Source: Thiomonas delicata (GTDB lineage Bacteria; Pseudomonadota; Gammaproteobacteria; Burkholderiales; Burkholderiaceae_C). From it: a stretch of 64,000 nt of DNA. The stretch is from assembly GCF_900088825.1 (NCBI RefSeq), contig NZ_LT592171.1, positions 978,425 through 1,042,424 of the forward strand, in the 5' to 3' direction. Positions 53,101 to 64,000 of this stretch are shown here, piece by piece (the stretch's first letter is position 1; each line of letters starts with the position of its first letter). Under the pieces are notes generated by a model. The model searched no databases and had not been told where the DNA came from. It was given only the letters and a program-made list of their open reading frames with translations. The translations under genes were made by a program, and so were the position numbers.

Positions 53101-53687
53101 TGGGGCAGGCGCGCGAGCGGAAGGCATTTCTCGACGCCCAGCTCGCCGACCTGGAGCAGGCCTCCGCCACGCTGGAAGACGCCATCCGCAAGATCGACGC
53201 CGAGACGCGCGAGCAGCTGCGCCAGACCTTCGAGCAGGTCAACGGGCATTTCGGCCGCATGTTCCCGCAATTGTTCGGTGGCGGCGCGGCCAGGCTGATC
53301 ATGACCGGCGACGAAATCCTCGACGCCGGCGTGCAGGTCATGGCGCAGCCGCCGGGCAAGCGCAACAGCACCATTCACCTGCTGTCGGGCGGCGAGAAGG
53401 CGCTCACCGCCATCGCCCTGGTGTTCGGCATCTTCCACCTCAACCCGGCGCCGTTTTGCCTGCTCGACGAGGTGGACGCGCCGCTGGACGACGCCAACAC
53501 CGAGCGTTACGCCTCGCTGGTCAAGGCCATGTCCGGCGCCACGCAGTTCCTGTTCATCTCGCACAATAAGATTGCGATGGAAATGGCCGAGCAGCTGGTG
53601 GGCGTGACCATGCAGGAGCAGGGCGTGTCACGCATCGTCGCGGTGGACATGGATACCGCGGCACGCCTGGCCGAAGCGGCGGCCTGA
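50169..53687 (+). CDS. smc: Chromosome segregation SMC protein
   Basis: ATPase of the condensin complex, 1172 residues. Walker A GPNGCGKS (31-38) is near the N-terminus, the coiled-coil arms flank the hinge (about 490-640), and the C-terminal head has LSGGEKALTAIAL and Walker B FCLLDEVDAPLDD. The start is the GTG at 50169: it gives the family N-terminus (RLSWIKLAGFKSF), but no ribosome site is visible. ScpA and ScpB are not in the window. Followed by zipA and ligA, a conserved betaproteobacterial order. Confidence 0.95.
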   Translation: MRLSWIKLAGFKSFADLVAFQLPGQRVGVVGPNGCGKSNIIDAVRWVLGESKASELRGESMQDVIFSGSATRKPAGRCSVELVFDNSDHRITGSFGQYTEIAVKRVLTRDGTSSYFINGQVVRRRDVQDIFLGTGLGPRAYAIIGQGTISRIIESRPEELRVLLEEAAGVSKYKERRRETENRLHGTRENLLRVNDILRELNGQLDKLEQQAAVAQQYRQLQEQLESSQHGLWLLRLQEAQARQARIASDAAQAVNALEAQTAQLRAAEAELETLRQAQYAASDALNAAQAELYAAQAQVARLEAEIRFVVEARDRALRSQGELQAQQAQWLARRQDAVRDAEAAVAEMAESELLQAEAEARVIEQAEQIPALEARLNDAQMQAAEQRARAAAAQQRLHGEAERQRTLGQQAQQIEQRIQRLQAERRAVQRPDGARLADLQQQQARLGAERDEAQARLHALQEQLPELQDARQQRQAEAQQAASDLASTTARLHALKALQDKVMTEGRIQPWLARHGLDSLARLWTRIHVEPGWESALEAALRERLAALEVRALDAMAGFAADPPPAKLTFYAAPQAAVPLPAVPGQQPLAALLRHVDPGLRAVLDDWLAGVFTADSLAQAMQRRGELPVGTMLVTREGHAVARHSVSLYAADSEQAGMLARQQEIENLERQAKAQQLLADDARNGALQAEALWTQTQEQAAAEGRRLQALTQQFHGVQVEWLKLQQQDQESAARAGRLDTDLAELGAQGEELAAAQAECEARFEQLDMELAQLQQDQADLDSLALREQAQLGDARARLRALEQQQAEAAYAIRSLQQRQTDAQRMADTAQQQMAELATRLQAAGEELGRLSDQTARAGLQDALAAQEAAQERLAARRAEHDEVAARLRALEETRLRLERDAEPLRAAITARQLEEQEARLQGEQFRQMLAEAGVDVEQLAARLPTGAQPDQLNRDTQRLQREIAALGAVNLAALDELGQARERKAFLDAQLADLEQASATLEDAIRKIDAETREQLRQTFEQVNGHFGRMFPQLFGGGAARLIMTGDEILDAGVQVMAQPPGKRNSTIHLLSGGEKALTAIALVFGIFHLNPAPFCLLDEVDAPLDDANTERYASLVKAMSGATQFLFISHNKIAMEMAEQLVGVTMQEQGVSRIVAVDMDTAARLAEAAA

Positions 53688-53778
53688 TGACGCGCTCCGG
53701 GTTGGCGGACGCACGGCTCGAAGCCTTGTCCCGACGCCGCGCCGGATCACCAACGAACACGAACGAGGACGAAATCCG

Positions 53779-57119
<3,341 letters not shown>

Positions 57120-57128
57120 GCCGGTCGG

Positions 57129-58076
57129 ATGGTGCGGGGCGTGGCTTCGGACATCCTGCTCGGCGTCGATCTCGGCGGCACGAAGATCGAAATCGCCGCG
57201 CTCGACGCGCAGGGCCGCTTCCTGTTGCGCGAGCGCCTGCCCACGCCGCGCGGCGACTACGCGGCCACCCTGGAGGCCATCGCCGAACTGGTGCGCCGCG
57301 CCGAGGCGCGGCTAGGGCGGGCCGAGGGTTCTGCACGCCTGCCGCTGGGCGTGGGCATTCCCGGCTCGGCGTCGCCCGTCAGCGGATTGATCCGCAATGC
57401 CAATTCCACCGTGCTCAACGGCATGCCGCTGCATGCCGATCTGGAACGCCGGCTCGGCCGGCCGGTTCGCGTCCACAACGACGCCAATTGCCTGGCGGTA
57501 AGCGAGGCGGTGGACGGCGCGGGGGCGGGGGCGCGGGTGGTGTTCGGCGTGATTCTCGGCACCGGCGTGGGCGCCGGCATCGCCATCGACGGCAAGGACT
57601 GGCTCGGCCGCAACGCCGTGGCCGGCGAGTGGGGTCACAATCCGCTGCCCTGGCAGCGTGCTTCAGTCGCGTGGCGCGAGGCGCCCGGCCCGCTGTGCTG
57701 GTGCGGCCGGCAGGGTTGCCTCGAGACCTGGCTCAGCGGACCCGGATTCGCCGCGGATCATGCCGCGCATACCGGGCGGCGCATCGCGGCCCAGGACGTC
57801 GTCGCGGCGATGCGCGCGGGCGACGCGGCGGCGCGCGCCAGTTTCATCCGCTACTGCGACCGCCTGGCCCGGGGCCTGGCGCATGTGGTCAACCTGCTCG
57901 ATCCCGAGGTGATCGTGCTCGGGGGCGGGATGAGCAATGTGCGCGAACTCTACGACGAGGTGCCGCGGCGCTGGGGCGCCTGGGTGTTCTCGGACAGCGT
58001 GCAGACCCGCTTGTGCGGCGCCGCGCACGGCGATTCATCGGGCGTGCGCGGGGCGGCCTGGTTATGGCAGGGTTGA
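57129..58076 (+). CDS. ROK-family sugar kinase
   Basis: 315 residues. The ATP motif GVDLGGTKIEIAALD (12-26), the zinc-binding CWCGRQGCLETW (about 193-204), ROK signature GTGVGAGIAIDGK and the catalytic HNDANC (Asp) and EWGHN (His) are present. These features favour fructokinase, glucokinase or N-acetylglucosamine kinase; the exact sugar is unknown. The ATG lacks a clear ribosome site and the next GTG (four bases on) is out of frame. It follows ligA by nine bases. Confidence 0.88.
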   Translation: MVRGVASDILLGVDLGGTKIEIAALDAQGRFLLRERLPTPRGDYAATLEAIAELVRRAEARLGRAEGSARLPLGVGIPGSASPVSGLIRNANSTVLNGMPLHADLERRLGRPVRVHNDANCLAVSEAVDGAGAGARVVFGVILGTGVGAGIAIDGKDWLGRNAVAGEWGHNPLPWQRASVAWREAPGPLCWCGRQGCLETWLSGPGFAADHAAHTGRRIAAQDVVAAMRAGDAAARASFIRYCDRLARGLAHVVNLLDPEVIVLGGGMSNVRELYDEVPRRWGAWVFSDSVQTRLCGAAHGDSSGVRGAAWLWQG

Positions 58077-58095
58077 GCGCGGCGGCAGGTCGCGT

Positions 58096-59103
58096 TCAAT
58101 GGCCGGCCGCGGGCTGCAGCAGGCGTTGCACATAGGCGCTTACGCCCGTGGCCACGTCGGCGAACGCGTGGTCGCAGCCTGTCGCGCGCAGGTTCTGCAG
58201 ATCGGCTTCGGTGAAGCATTGGTATTTGCCGACCAGGGCGGCGGGGAAGTCGATGTACTCGATCAGGCGATCGGCCACCATCTGCTCCAGGCTCAGGCCG
58301 TCGAGCCCGTGCGACGCCCGCAGCGCATTGATCACGCCATGGGCCACGTCGTTGAAAGGCTGTGCGCGCCCGCTGCCGAGGTTGAACACGCCGCTGTGCG
58401 CGGGGTGGTCGAAGAACCAGAGATTGACCGCCACCACGTCGTCGATCCAGACGAAGTCGCGCATCTGCTCCCCCGGGCCGTAGCCGCCGTAGGCGCCGAA
58501 CAGCCTCACCTTGCCTTCGGCGCGGTACTGGTTGAAGTGGTGGAAGGCGACCGAGGCCATGCGGCCCTTGTGCTGTTCACCGGGGCCGTAGACGTTGAAG
58601 TAGCGAAACCCCGCGATCTGGCTGTCCGCTGCCGGCAGATGGCGCCGTACGACCTGATCGAACAAGAGCTTGGAATAGCCGTAGACGTTGAGCGGGCGCT
58701 CGAACCGGGGTTGCTCGACGAAGCTTGCCGAGCCGCCATAGGTGGCGGCGCTGGAGGCGTAGAGCAGGCGGATGCCCTGCGCCAGGCAGGTGTCGAGCAG
58801 ACGTTTGCTGGCGACGTAGTTGTTGTCCAGCATGTAGCGGCCGTCGTGCTCCATGGTGTCGGAGCAGGCGCCTTCGTGGAACACGGCGTCGACATGGCCG
58901 AACTGGCCGCGGGCGAAGGCCTCGTAGAACGCGGTCTTGTCGACATAGTCGCTGATGCGCAGATCGACCAGGTTGTGGAATTTGTCGGCCTGGGTGAGGT
59001 TGTCGACCGCGATGATGTCGGTGATGCCGCGCGCGTTCAGGCCGCGCACGAGATTGCTGCCGATGAAGCCGGCGGCGCCGGTGACGACGATGCGTGGGTG
59101 CAT
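58096..59103 (-). CDS. hldD: ADP-L-glycero-D-manno-heptose 6-epimerase
   Basis: Last step of ADP-heptose synthesis for the LPS inner core. 335 residues; the NAD(P) motif [11 protein letters not shown] (8-18), the HldD-typical [15 protein letters not shown], catalytic YGYSK (Tyr-x3-Lys), and [18 protein letters not shown]. Start at 59103 ([13 protein letters not shown]). Eight bases after hldA in the same direction. The next gene 3' is the convergent ROK kinase. Confidence 0.95.
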   Translation of the reverse strand: MHPRIVVTGAAGFIGSNLVRGLNARGITDIIAVDNLTQADKFHNLVDLRISDYVDKTAFYEAFARGQFGHVDAVFHEGACSDTMEHDGRYMLDNNYVASKRLLDTCLAQGIRLLYASSAATYGGSASFVEQPRFERPLNVYGYSKLLFDQVVRRHLPAADSQIAGFRYFNVYGPGEQHKGRMASVAFHHFNQYRAEGKVRLFGAYGGYGPGEQMRDFVWIDDVVAVNLWFFDHPAHSGVFNLGSGRAQPFNDVAHGVINALRASHGLDGLSLEQMVADRLIEYIDFPAALVGKYQCFTEADLQNLRATGCDHAFADVATGVSAYVQRLLQPAAGH

Positions 59104-59111
59104 GGTGGTGT

Positions 59112-60041
59112 TCAGGTCTGTGGCCAGAGTTCGGCAGGCGTCACGCTCGCCGTGCCCAGCTTGCCGACGACGATGCCGGCGGCGCGGTTGGCGACGCGCA
59201 CGGCATCGGCCAGACTGCTGCCTGCGCCGAGCATCACGGCCAGGGTGGCGATGACGGTGTCGCCCGCGCCGGAGACATCGAACACCTCCTTGGCCTCGGC
59301 CTTCACGTGCAGCGGCTCGCCCGCGGTGAACAGGCTCATGCCGTCCTCGGCGCGGGTCACGAGCACGGCTTGCAGGTCGAGGCTGGCGCGCAGCGCGTCG
59401 GCGCGCTGGCGCAGTTCGGCCTCGCCGCTCCAGTCGCCTGCGGCGAGGGTGAACTCGGCGCGGTTGGGAGTGATGAGCGTGGCGCCGCGGTAGCGGGAGT
59501 AGTCGCGGCCCTTGGGGTCGACCAGCACCGGCATGCCGCGCAGGCGCGCCAGCTCGAGCATGCGGGTCACGTGGGTGAGGCCGCCCTTGCCGTAGTCGGA
59601 CAGCAGCACCACGTCGTGCAGGTCCAGCTCCTGCGCATAGCGGTCCATCAGGTCGAGCAGCACCTCGTGGTCGGGCTTGGACTCGAAGTCCATGCGGATG
59701 AGCTGCTGCTGGCGCGAGACCACGCGCAGCTTCATCGTGGTTTGCATCCCCACGACCTGGCGCATGGCGCTGCGGATGGGGGAGTCGGTGACGAGATGCG
59801 CCAGACGGCGGCCGGCGTCGTCCGAGCCGACCACCGACAGCAGCGTGGTCTGCGCCCCGAGCGCGGCGGCGTTCAGGGCGACGTTGGCAGCGCCGCCCAT
59901 GCGGTCCTCCTCGCGCTGCACCAGCGCCACCGGCACCGGCGCCTCGGGCGAGATGCGCTCGACCGCGCTGAACCAGTAGCGGTCGAGCATGACATCGCCC
60001 ACGACGAGCACGCGGGCCTTGGCGAGTTGATCGACGTTCAT
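59112..60041 (-). CDS. hldA: D-glycero-beta-D-manno-heptose-7-phosphate kinase (RfaE domain I)
   Basis: PfkB-type kinase for the heptose pathway, 309 residues. Motifs: [12 protein letters not shown] near the start, [15 protein letters not shown] (NPVGGAxN-like) and the end motif [13 protein letters not shown] (catalytic Asp). It is only the kinase half of E. coli HldE; the adenylyltransferase half is absent here and should be a separate gene (hldC/rfaE2). The ATG at 60041 overlaps the lapB stop by four bases. Confidence 0.93.
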   Translation of the reverse strand: MNVDQLAKARVLVVGDVMLDRYWFSAVERISPEAPVPVALVQREEDRMGGAANVALNAAALGAQTTLLSVVGSDDAGRRLAHLVTDSPIRSAMRQVVGMQTTMKLRVVSRQQQLIRMDFESKPDHEVLLDLMDRYAQELDLHDVVLLSDYGKGGLTHVTRMLELARLRGMPVLVDPKGRDYSRYRGATLITPNRAEFTLAAGDWSGEAELRQRADALRASLDLQAVLVTRAEDGMSLFTAGEPLHVKAEAKEVFDVSGAGDTVIATLAVMLGAGSSLADAVRVANRAAGIVVGKLGTASVTPAELWPQT

Positions 60042-61210
60042 ACGGCAAGCAATTGAAGTTCTTCGGTGCGGCGGGGGGGGTAGGTCTCCCAGCCTTGGCA
60101 GGCAGGGCAATGCCAGGTGTAGTTGCGCGCCTCGAAGCCGCAGGCGGCGCAGCGGTAGCGCTGGCGATTCTTCAGCGCGCCATCGAGCGCCTGGGCGAGA
60201 GCCAGCCGGGCGGGCTCGGGCGACAGCGCGGTGCTGGTCTGGTCGAGCACGCGGCGCGCGGCCAGCAGGCTCTTGTGGGTCTGCAGATAGGTCAGGGCGA
60301 GGTGGTAGCGCTCGCTGGCGTCGGCCTCGAGCTGCAGGACGGCGTCGAGCAGGTCGATGGCCGGGTAGTCCTGCAACTTTGCGAGCAGCCAGTCGCGTCC
60401 GGCCTGCGCCTGACCCGTCTCGCGGAAGAGCCGCGCCATGTCCAGCGCCGCCAGCGCGGTGAAATCCGGCTGGATCTGCGCGATGTGGCGCAAGTGCTCC
60501 AGCGCCTGGGCGGCATCGCCCTGTTGCTGGGCGATGCCGGCGCGCAGCTGCCAGGGGCGCACGGCCTGCGGATGCACGCGCACAGCCTTGTCGAGCGCGT
60601 CCAGGGCGCCGGTCAGGTCATGGCTTTGCTGGCACTGCATGGCGACTTCGCACCAGTAGTGCGCGATCTGGCGCCCGTAGCTGCCGGCGCCCAGACGCTC
60701 GAGCTGGCCGGCGATGTCGATGGCCCGTGGCCATTCCTTGGTGCGCTCGTGGATTTGGAGCAGGGCCGCCAGCGCTTCCGACTGGTAGGGCGAGGTGGCC
60801 AGGGCGGTGTAGACCGACTCGGCGCGATCGAGCAGCCCGGCCTTGAAAAAGTCCTGCGCGAGGGCGATCTGGGCACGTTGGCGCTCGGCGGACGGAAGGT
60901 CGCCGCGCGCCAGCAGGTTCTGGTGCACGCGCACGGCGCGCTCGTATTCCCCGCGCCGGCGAAACAGATTGCCGAGGGCGAAATGCAGATCCACGGTATT
61001 GGGGTCGGCCGTCACCGCCTCGATGAAGGCGTCGATGGCCTTGTCCTGCTGCTCGCTCAGCAGGAAGTTCAGGCCGCGAAAATAGGACAGCGGCGCATCG
61101 CGCTTGAGTTCGCTCTCACGCCGCCATTGCCGCAAATCCAGCCTGGAGGCCAGCCACCCGAGACCGAAGGTGATGGGCAGCGCGAGCAGCCACCACAGCT
61201 CAAACTCCAT
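60038..61210 (-). CDS. lapB: LPS assembly protein LapB (YciM)
   Basis: Regulates LPS synthesis through FtsH-mediated turnover of LpxC. 390 residues: an N-terminal membrane helix (about 4-20), nine or so TPR units (about 40-345) and a C-terminal rubredoxin-like metal site (CAACGF ... CPACQGW, about 354-375). The gene overlaps lapA by 11 bases and hldA by four, matching the conserved block rpsA-ihfB-lapA-lapB-hld. Confidence 0.94.
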   Translation of the reverse strand: MEFELWWLLALPITFGLGWLASRLDLRQWRRESELKRDAPLSYFRGLNFLLSEQQDKAIDAFIEAVTADPNTVDLHFALGNLFRRRGEYERAVRVHQNLLARGDLPSAERQRAQIALAQDFFKAGLLDRAESVYTALATSPYQSEALAALLQIHERTKEWPRAIDIAGQLERLGAGSYGRQIAHYWCEVAMQCQQSHDLTGALDALDKAVRVHPQAVRPWQLRAGIAQQQGDAAQALEHLRHIAQIQPDFTALAALDMARLFRETGQAQAGRDWLLAKLQDYPAIDLLDAVLQLEADASERYHLALTYLQTHKSLLAARRVLDQTSTALSPEPARLALAQALDGALKNRQRYRCAACGFEARNYTWHCPACQGWETYPPRRTEELQLLAV

Positions 61211-61508
61211 CGGGCGTTCCGTCGATCACGGCCGGGGCGGTGCGCACGGGCTCGCTGGGCGCGGTGGCAGGCTTGGCGGCCGGGGGCGGGGTTGCCCGCT
61301 GCCGGCGCGCCCGCATCCAACCCGGCAGCATGGCCAGGGCGCCAAGCACCGCGCCCAAGGTGAACGCGGCGAGCAGGAGCACGAACAGCGGGGCCTTCCA
61401 CTGCGTCCCGAACAGCAGGTGCAGCACCGTGGGTTCCAGGTTGTTCAGCGCGAGGCCGAAGAACAGCAGGAAAAGAATGAGACGGACGAACCAGTTGAAG
61501 GCGCGCAT
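61200..61508 (-). CDS. lapA: LapA-family membrane protein (DUF1049)
   Basis: 102 residues with two membrane helices (about 6-24 and 45-66) and a cytoplasmic Arg/Ala/Pro-rich tail. Matches LapA (YciS), the partner of LapB. TAAAAT on the minus strand at 61559-61554 is a candidate -10 but no good -35 is seen; it could also be cotranscribed with ihfB across 170 bases. Confidence 0.88.
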   Translation of the reverse strand: MRAFNWFVRLILFLLFFGLALNNLEPTVLHLLFGTQWKAPLFVLLLAAFTLGAVLGALAMLPGWMRARRQRATPPPAAKPATAPSEPVRTAPAVIDGTPDGV

Positions 61509-61678
61509 GGTTGTGTCGATGAAGGCAGCGCGGCAAAGGCGCTGCGAGGCGGCATTTTAGGCGGGAAGCCGGACTGGAATGTGCGTCTCTGGCGGAGCGG
61601 CCTCGGCGAGGGTTTGTGCGCCGGCCGCGGTCGGGTCCACGACGGCGAATGCGATGCGGCCAGGGCCGCAGACGAGGC

Positions 61679-62008
61679 TCAGGGCTTGGAGGCCGGCTCG
61701 ACGGCGAGATCCTTTTCGCCGGAGCCTGGGCTCTGGTCGACCTGCATGCGCAGCGATTTGCCGGGTTTGAAGTGCGGCAGGCGCTTTTCGGGGACCATGA
61801 CCTGCTCGCCCGAGCGCGGGTTGCGGCCGACGCGGGCCGGGCGATGACTGACCGAAAAACTGCCGAAGCCGCGAATTTCGACGCGATGACCGTTCTCCAG
61901 GGCTTCCGAAAGCGCGTCGAGAATGGTCTTGACGGCCAATTCCGCGTCGCGGTGGGTGAGTTGGGTGAAGCGCTCGGCGAGCTGATCCACCAGATCGGAA
62001 CGGGTCAT
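61679..62008 (-). CDS. ihfB: Integration host factor subunit beta
   Basis: DNA-bending protein, 109 residues. The family sequence begins [14 protein letters not shown] and includes the DNA-intercalation arm [23 protein letters not shown] (Pro in RNPRSG). Start at 62008; the frame is open upstream across rpsA but unrelated. The ~15 extra C-terminal residues beyond LRMQVD are polar and common in betaproteobacteria. It sits downstream of rpsA, as usual. Confidence 0.95.
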   Translation of the reverse strand: MTRSDLVDQLAERFTQLTHRDAELAVKTILDALSEALENGHRVEIRGFGSFSVSHRPARVGRNPRSGEQVMVPEKRLPHFKPGKSLRMQVDQSPGSGEKDLAVEPASKP

Positions 62009-62065
62009 GGGAAAGTCGAGGCGGGGAATGTGGGAATTGGGGGTGTGCCTTGCGCAGCCGCACCG

Positions 62066-62101
62066 AAAAAAACGCCCGCCAAGCTTTTGGCCGGCGGGCG
62101 T
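62066..62101 (-). terminator. Intrinsic terminator after rpsA
   Basis: On the minus strand ACGCCCGCC (62101-62093) pairs with GGCGGGCGT (62080-62072) across a 12-base loop, followed by a T7 run (62072-62066). It is a classic intrinsic terminator 15 bases after the rpsA stop and would reduce read-through into ihfB. Confidence 0.8.
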
Positions 62102-62115
62102 CGTGGCGGAGTTGC

Positions 62116-63828
62116 TTATTCTTGGTTTTGGTTGTCGAGCTTGGCGCGCAGCAGGGCACCGAGGTTGGTGGTGCCGGTGGCTTCGCGCTGCTCGTTGGCC
62201 AGGCGGTTCATGGCTTCCTGCTGGTCCACGCTGTCCTTGGCCTTGATCGACAGCTGGATGCTGCGATTCTTGCGGTCGATGTTGATGACCATGGCCGAAA
62301 CCTGGTCGCCATCCTTGAGCAGATTGCGCGCGTCTTCGACGCGGTCGCGCGAGATTTCGGAGGCGCGCAGATAGCCCTCGATCTCGTCGCCCAGGTCGAT
62401 GATGGCGCCCTTGGCGTCCACGGACTTGACGGTGCCCTCGACGACCTTGCCCTTGTCGTTGATGGCGGCGAAGTTCATGAACGGATCGCCTTCCATCTGC
62501 TTGATGCCCAGGGAGATGCGCTCGCGCTCGATGTCGATGCCCAGCACCAGGGCTTCGACCTCCTGGCCCTTCTTGTAGTTGCGCACCGCGGCTTCGCCGG
62601 GTTCGTTCCAGGACAGGTCGGACATGTGGACCAGGCCGTCGATTCCACCGGGCAGGCCAATGAACACGCCGAAGTCGGTGATGGACTTGACCGGGCCGCT
62701 GACCTTGTCGCCACGCTTGTGGTTGGCGGCGAACTCGTCCCAGGGGTTCGGGCGGCACTGCTTCATGCCCAGGCTGATGCGGCGACGGTCTTCGTCGATT
62801 TCCAGCACTTGCACTTCCACCTCGTCGCCGAGTTGGACGATCTTGCTGGGGGCCACGTTCTTGTTGGTCCAGTCCATTTCGGAGACGTGCACCAGGCCTT
62901 CGATGCCGGGCTCGATCTCGACGAAGGCGCCGTAGTCGGTGAGGTTGGTGATCTTGCCGAACAGGCGGGTGCCGGCCGGGTAGCGGCGCGCCACGCCGAC
63001 CCAGGGGTCGTCGCCCATTTGCTTGAGGCCCAGCGAAACGCGGTTCTTCTCGGCGTCGTACTTGAGCACTTTGGCCGTGACTTCCTGGCCGGGGGTGACG
63101 ACTTCGCTGGGATGACGCACGCGGCGCCAGGCCAGGTCGGTGATGTGCAACAGGCCGTCGATACCGCCGAGATCGACGAACGCGCCGTAATCGGTGATGT
63201 TCTTGACCACGCCGGTGACGATCTGGCCTTCCTTGAGGTTCTCCAGCAGCTTGGCGCGCTCTTCGCCCTGGCTGGCTTCGACCACGGCACGGCGCGACAG
63301 CACGACGTTGTTGCGCTTGCGGTCGAGCTTGATGACCTTGAACTCCATGGTCTTGCCTTCGAAGGGCGTGGTGTCCTTCACCGGGCGGGTGTCGAGCAGG
63401 GAGCCGGGCAGGAAGGCGCGAATGCCGTTGATCATCACGGTCAGGCCGCCCTTGACCTTGCCGGTCACGGTGCCTTGGGCGAACTCGCCCGATTCAAGCG
63501 CTTTTTCCAGGGACATCCAGGAGGCCAGGCGTTTGGCCTTGTCGCGCGACAGCATGGTGTCGCCGTAGCCGTTTTCGAGCGCGTCGATGGCCACCGAGAC
63601 GAAATCGCCGACCTTGGCTTCGACTTCGCCATGGTCGTTCTTGAATTCTTCAATGGGGATGTAGGCGTCGGATTTCAGGCCGGCGTTGACGATCACGAAA
63701 TTGGGATCGACGCCGACGACTTCCGCGGTGATGACTTCACCGGTGCGCATATCGCGCGTCTTGAGCGACTCTTCGAAAAGGGCGGCGAAGGATTCGCCAG
63801 ACGTGCTGGCGCTAGGGTTGACGGACAT
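62116..63828 (-). CDS. rpsA: 30S ribosomal protein S1
   Basis: mRNA-binding protein of the small subunit, 570 residues with six S1 (OB-fold) repeats. Well-conserved pieces: [78 protein letters not shown] and [26 protein letters not shown]. Start at 63828 ([12 protein letters not shown]). Followed by ihfB behind a strong terminator. Confidence 0.97.
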   Translation of the reverse strand: MSVNPSASTSGESFAALFEESLKTRDMRTGEVITAEVVGVDPNFVIVNAGLKSDAYIPIEEFKNDHGEVEAKVGDFVSVAIDALENGYGDTMLSRDKAKRLASWMSLEKALESGEFAQGTVTGKVKGGLTVMINGIRAFLPGSLLDTRPVKDTTPFEGKTMEFKVIKLDRKRNNVVLSRRAVVEASQGEERAKLLENLKEGQIVTGVVKNITDYGAFVDLGGIDGLLHITDLAWRRVRHPSEVVTPGQEVTAKVLKYDAEKNRVSLGLKQMGDDPWVGVARRYPAGTRLFGKITNLTDYGAFVEIEPGIEGLVHVSEMDWTNKNVAPSKIVQLGDEVEVQVLEIDEDRRRISLGMKQCRPNPWDEFAANHKRGDKVSGPVKSITDFGVFIGLPGGIDGLVHMSDLSWNEPGEAAVRNYKKGQEVEALVLGIDIERERISLGIKQMEGDPFMNFAAINDKGKVVEGTVKSVDAKGAIIDLGDEIEGYLRASEISRDRVEDARNLLKDGDQVSAMVINIDRKNRSIQLSIKAKDSVDQQEAMNRLANEQREATGTTNLGALLRAKLDNQNQE

Positions 63829-63960
63829 GGACAGACTCTCGGACCCGCAGGAAACCCCGCGGGGTTGGTTGCACAGCCTGAATACGGCCCGGCGTCGGGC
63901 GGAAATCCGCGCTTTGGCTGGGCCTGGGCGCGGACTCGCCGGCCCCGAAGGGGCGCGTCT

Positions 63961-64000
63961 TCAGGAACGTTGTCGCCACCACTGCAACACCTGATGCACG
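63961..64000 (-). CDS. cmk: Probable end of cytidylate kinase (cmk), partial
   Basis: On the minus strand the last codons read VHQVLQWWRQRS and a TGA at 63963-63961. In betaproteobacteria cmk directly precedes rpsA, and cmk proteins end in a similar VxxxLxWW/Y helix. Only 12 codons are visible, so the assignment rests on gene order. Confidence 0.4.
   Translation of the reverse strand, partial: VHQVLQWWRQRS

Overview
The window is a high-GC stretch of a Gram-negative, PHA-storing betaproteobacterial chromosome. The order is Burkholderiales in type: smc-zipA-ligA, a run rpsA-ihfB-lapA-lapB-hldA-hldD, class I PHA genes and a type I QueF. The genus cannot be fixed from sequence alone; a Thiomonas-like member of Burkholderiales is one possibility. 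No insertion sequence, prophage, CRISPR array, tRNA or rRNA was seen.

Positions 1-31.8 kb hold a functional island for energy and carbon storage under low oxygen. It contains a phasin, an MFP/ABC exporter with two separate ATPases, acetoacetyl-CoA reductase (phaB), a complete nine-gene N-type ATPase operon (atpDCQRBEFAG), an eRF1-domain-3-like protein with a universal stress protein, and a TolC protein divergent from a second MFP/ABC exporter with a fused double ATPase. It ends with a six-gene minus-strand operon: phaC, MaoC-Pta, ackA, a DUF4010/MgtC-type membrane protein, a plasma-membrane-type H+ P-ATPase and a PHA synthase/depolymerase-like hydrolase. The gene set recalls the low-oxygen-activated (lxa) locus of Burkholderia cenocepacia. 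Three promoters carry FNR/Anr-like boxes, each with a -10 element 21-22 bases beyond the box (class II geometry); a fourth is weaker. The island therefore looks like an FNR-type regulon, although no FNR gene lies in the window.

Positions 31.9-39.3 kb are mixed housekeeping and signalling: ugd, a GST, a hemolysin-III membrane protein, an HD-GYP-like protein, peptide deformylase, and a secreted SnoaL/NTF2-like protein with an ECF sigma factor, its anti-sigma factor and an orphan AcfC-like binding protein. Positions 39.7-45.7 kb form an unusual plus-strand run: an ACP-AMP ligase-acyltransferase fusion, an unknown protein, two YbjQ-type proteins (the first frameshifted) and a PspA homologue. This is a candidate membrane-lipid stress module.

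Positions 45.7-50 kb hold an FGGY kinase, a small HAD protein, two Hsp20 chaperones, a DUF2784 membrane protein and queF. Positions 50-58 kb hold smc, zipA, ligA and a ROK kinase. Positions 58-64 kb, on the minus strand, hold the LPS/ribosome block hldD, hldA, lapB, lapA, ihfB, rpsA and probably the last codons of cmk.

A dispersed repeat of about 80 bp occurs twice. One copy has become the C-terminal tail of the Pta protein; the other follows the acfC-like gene.
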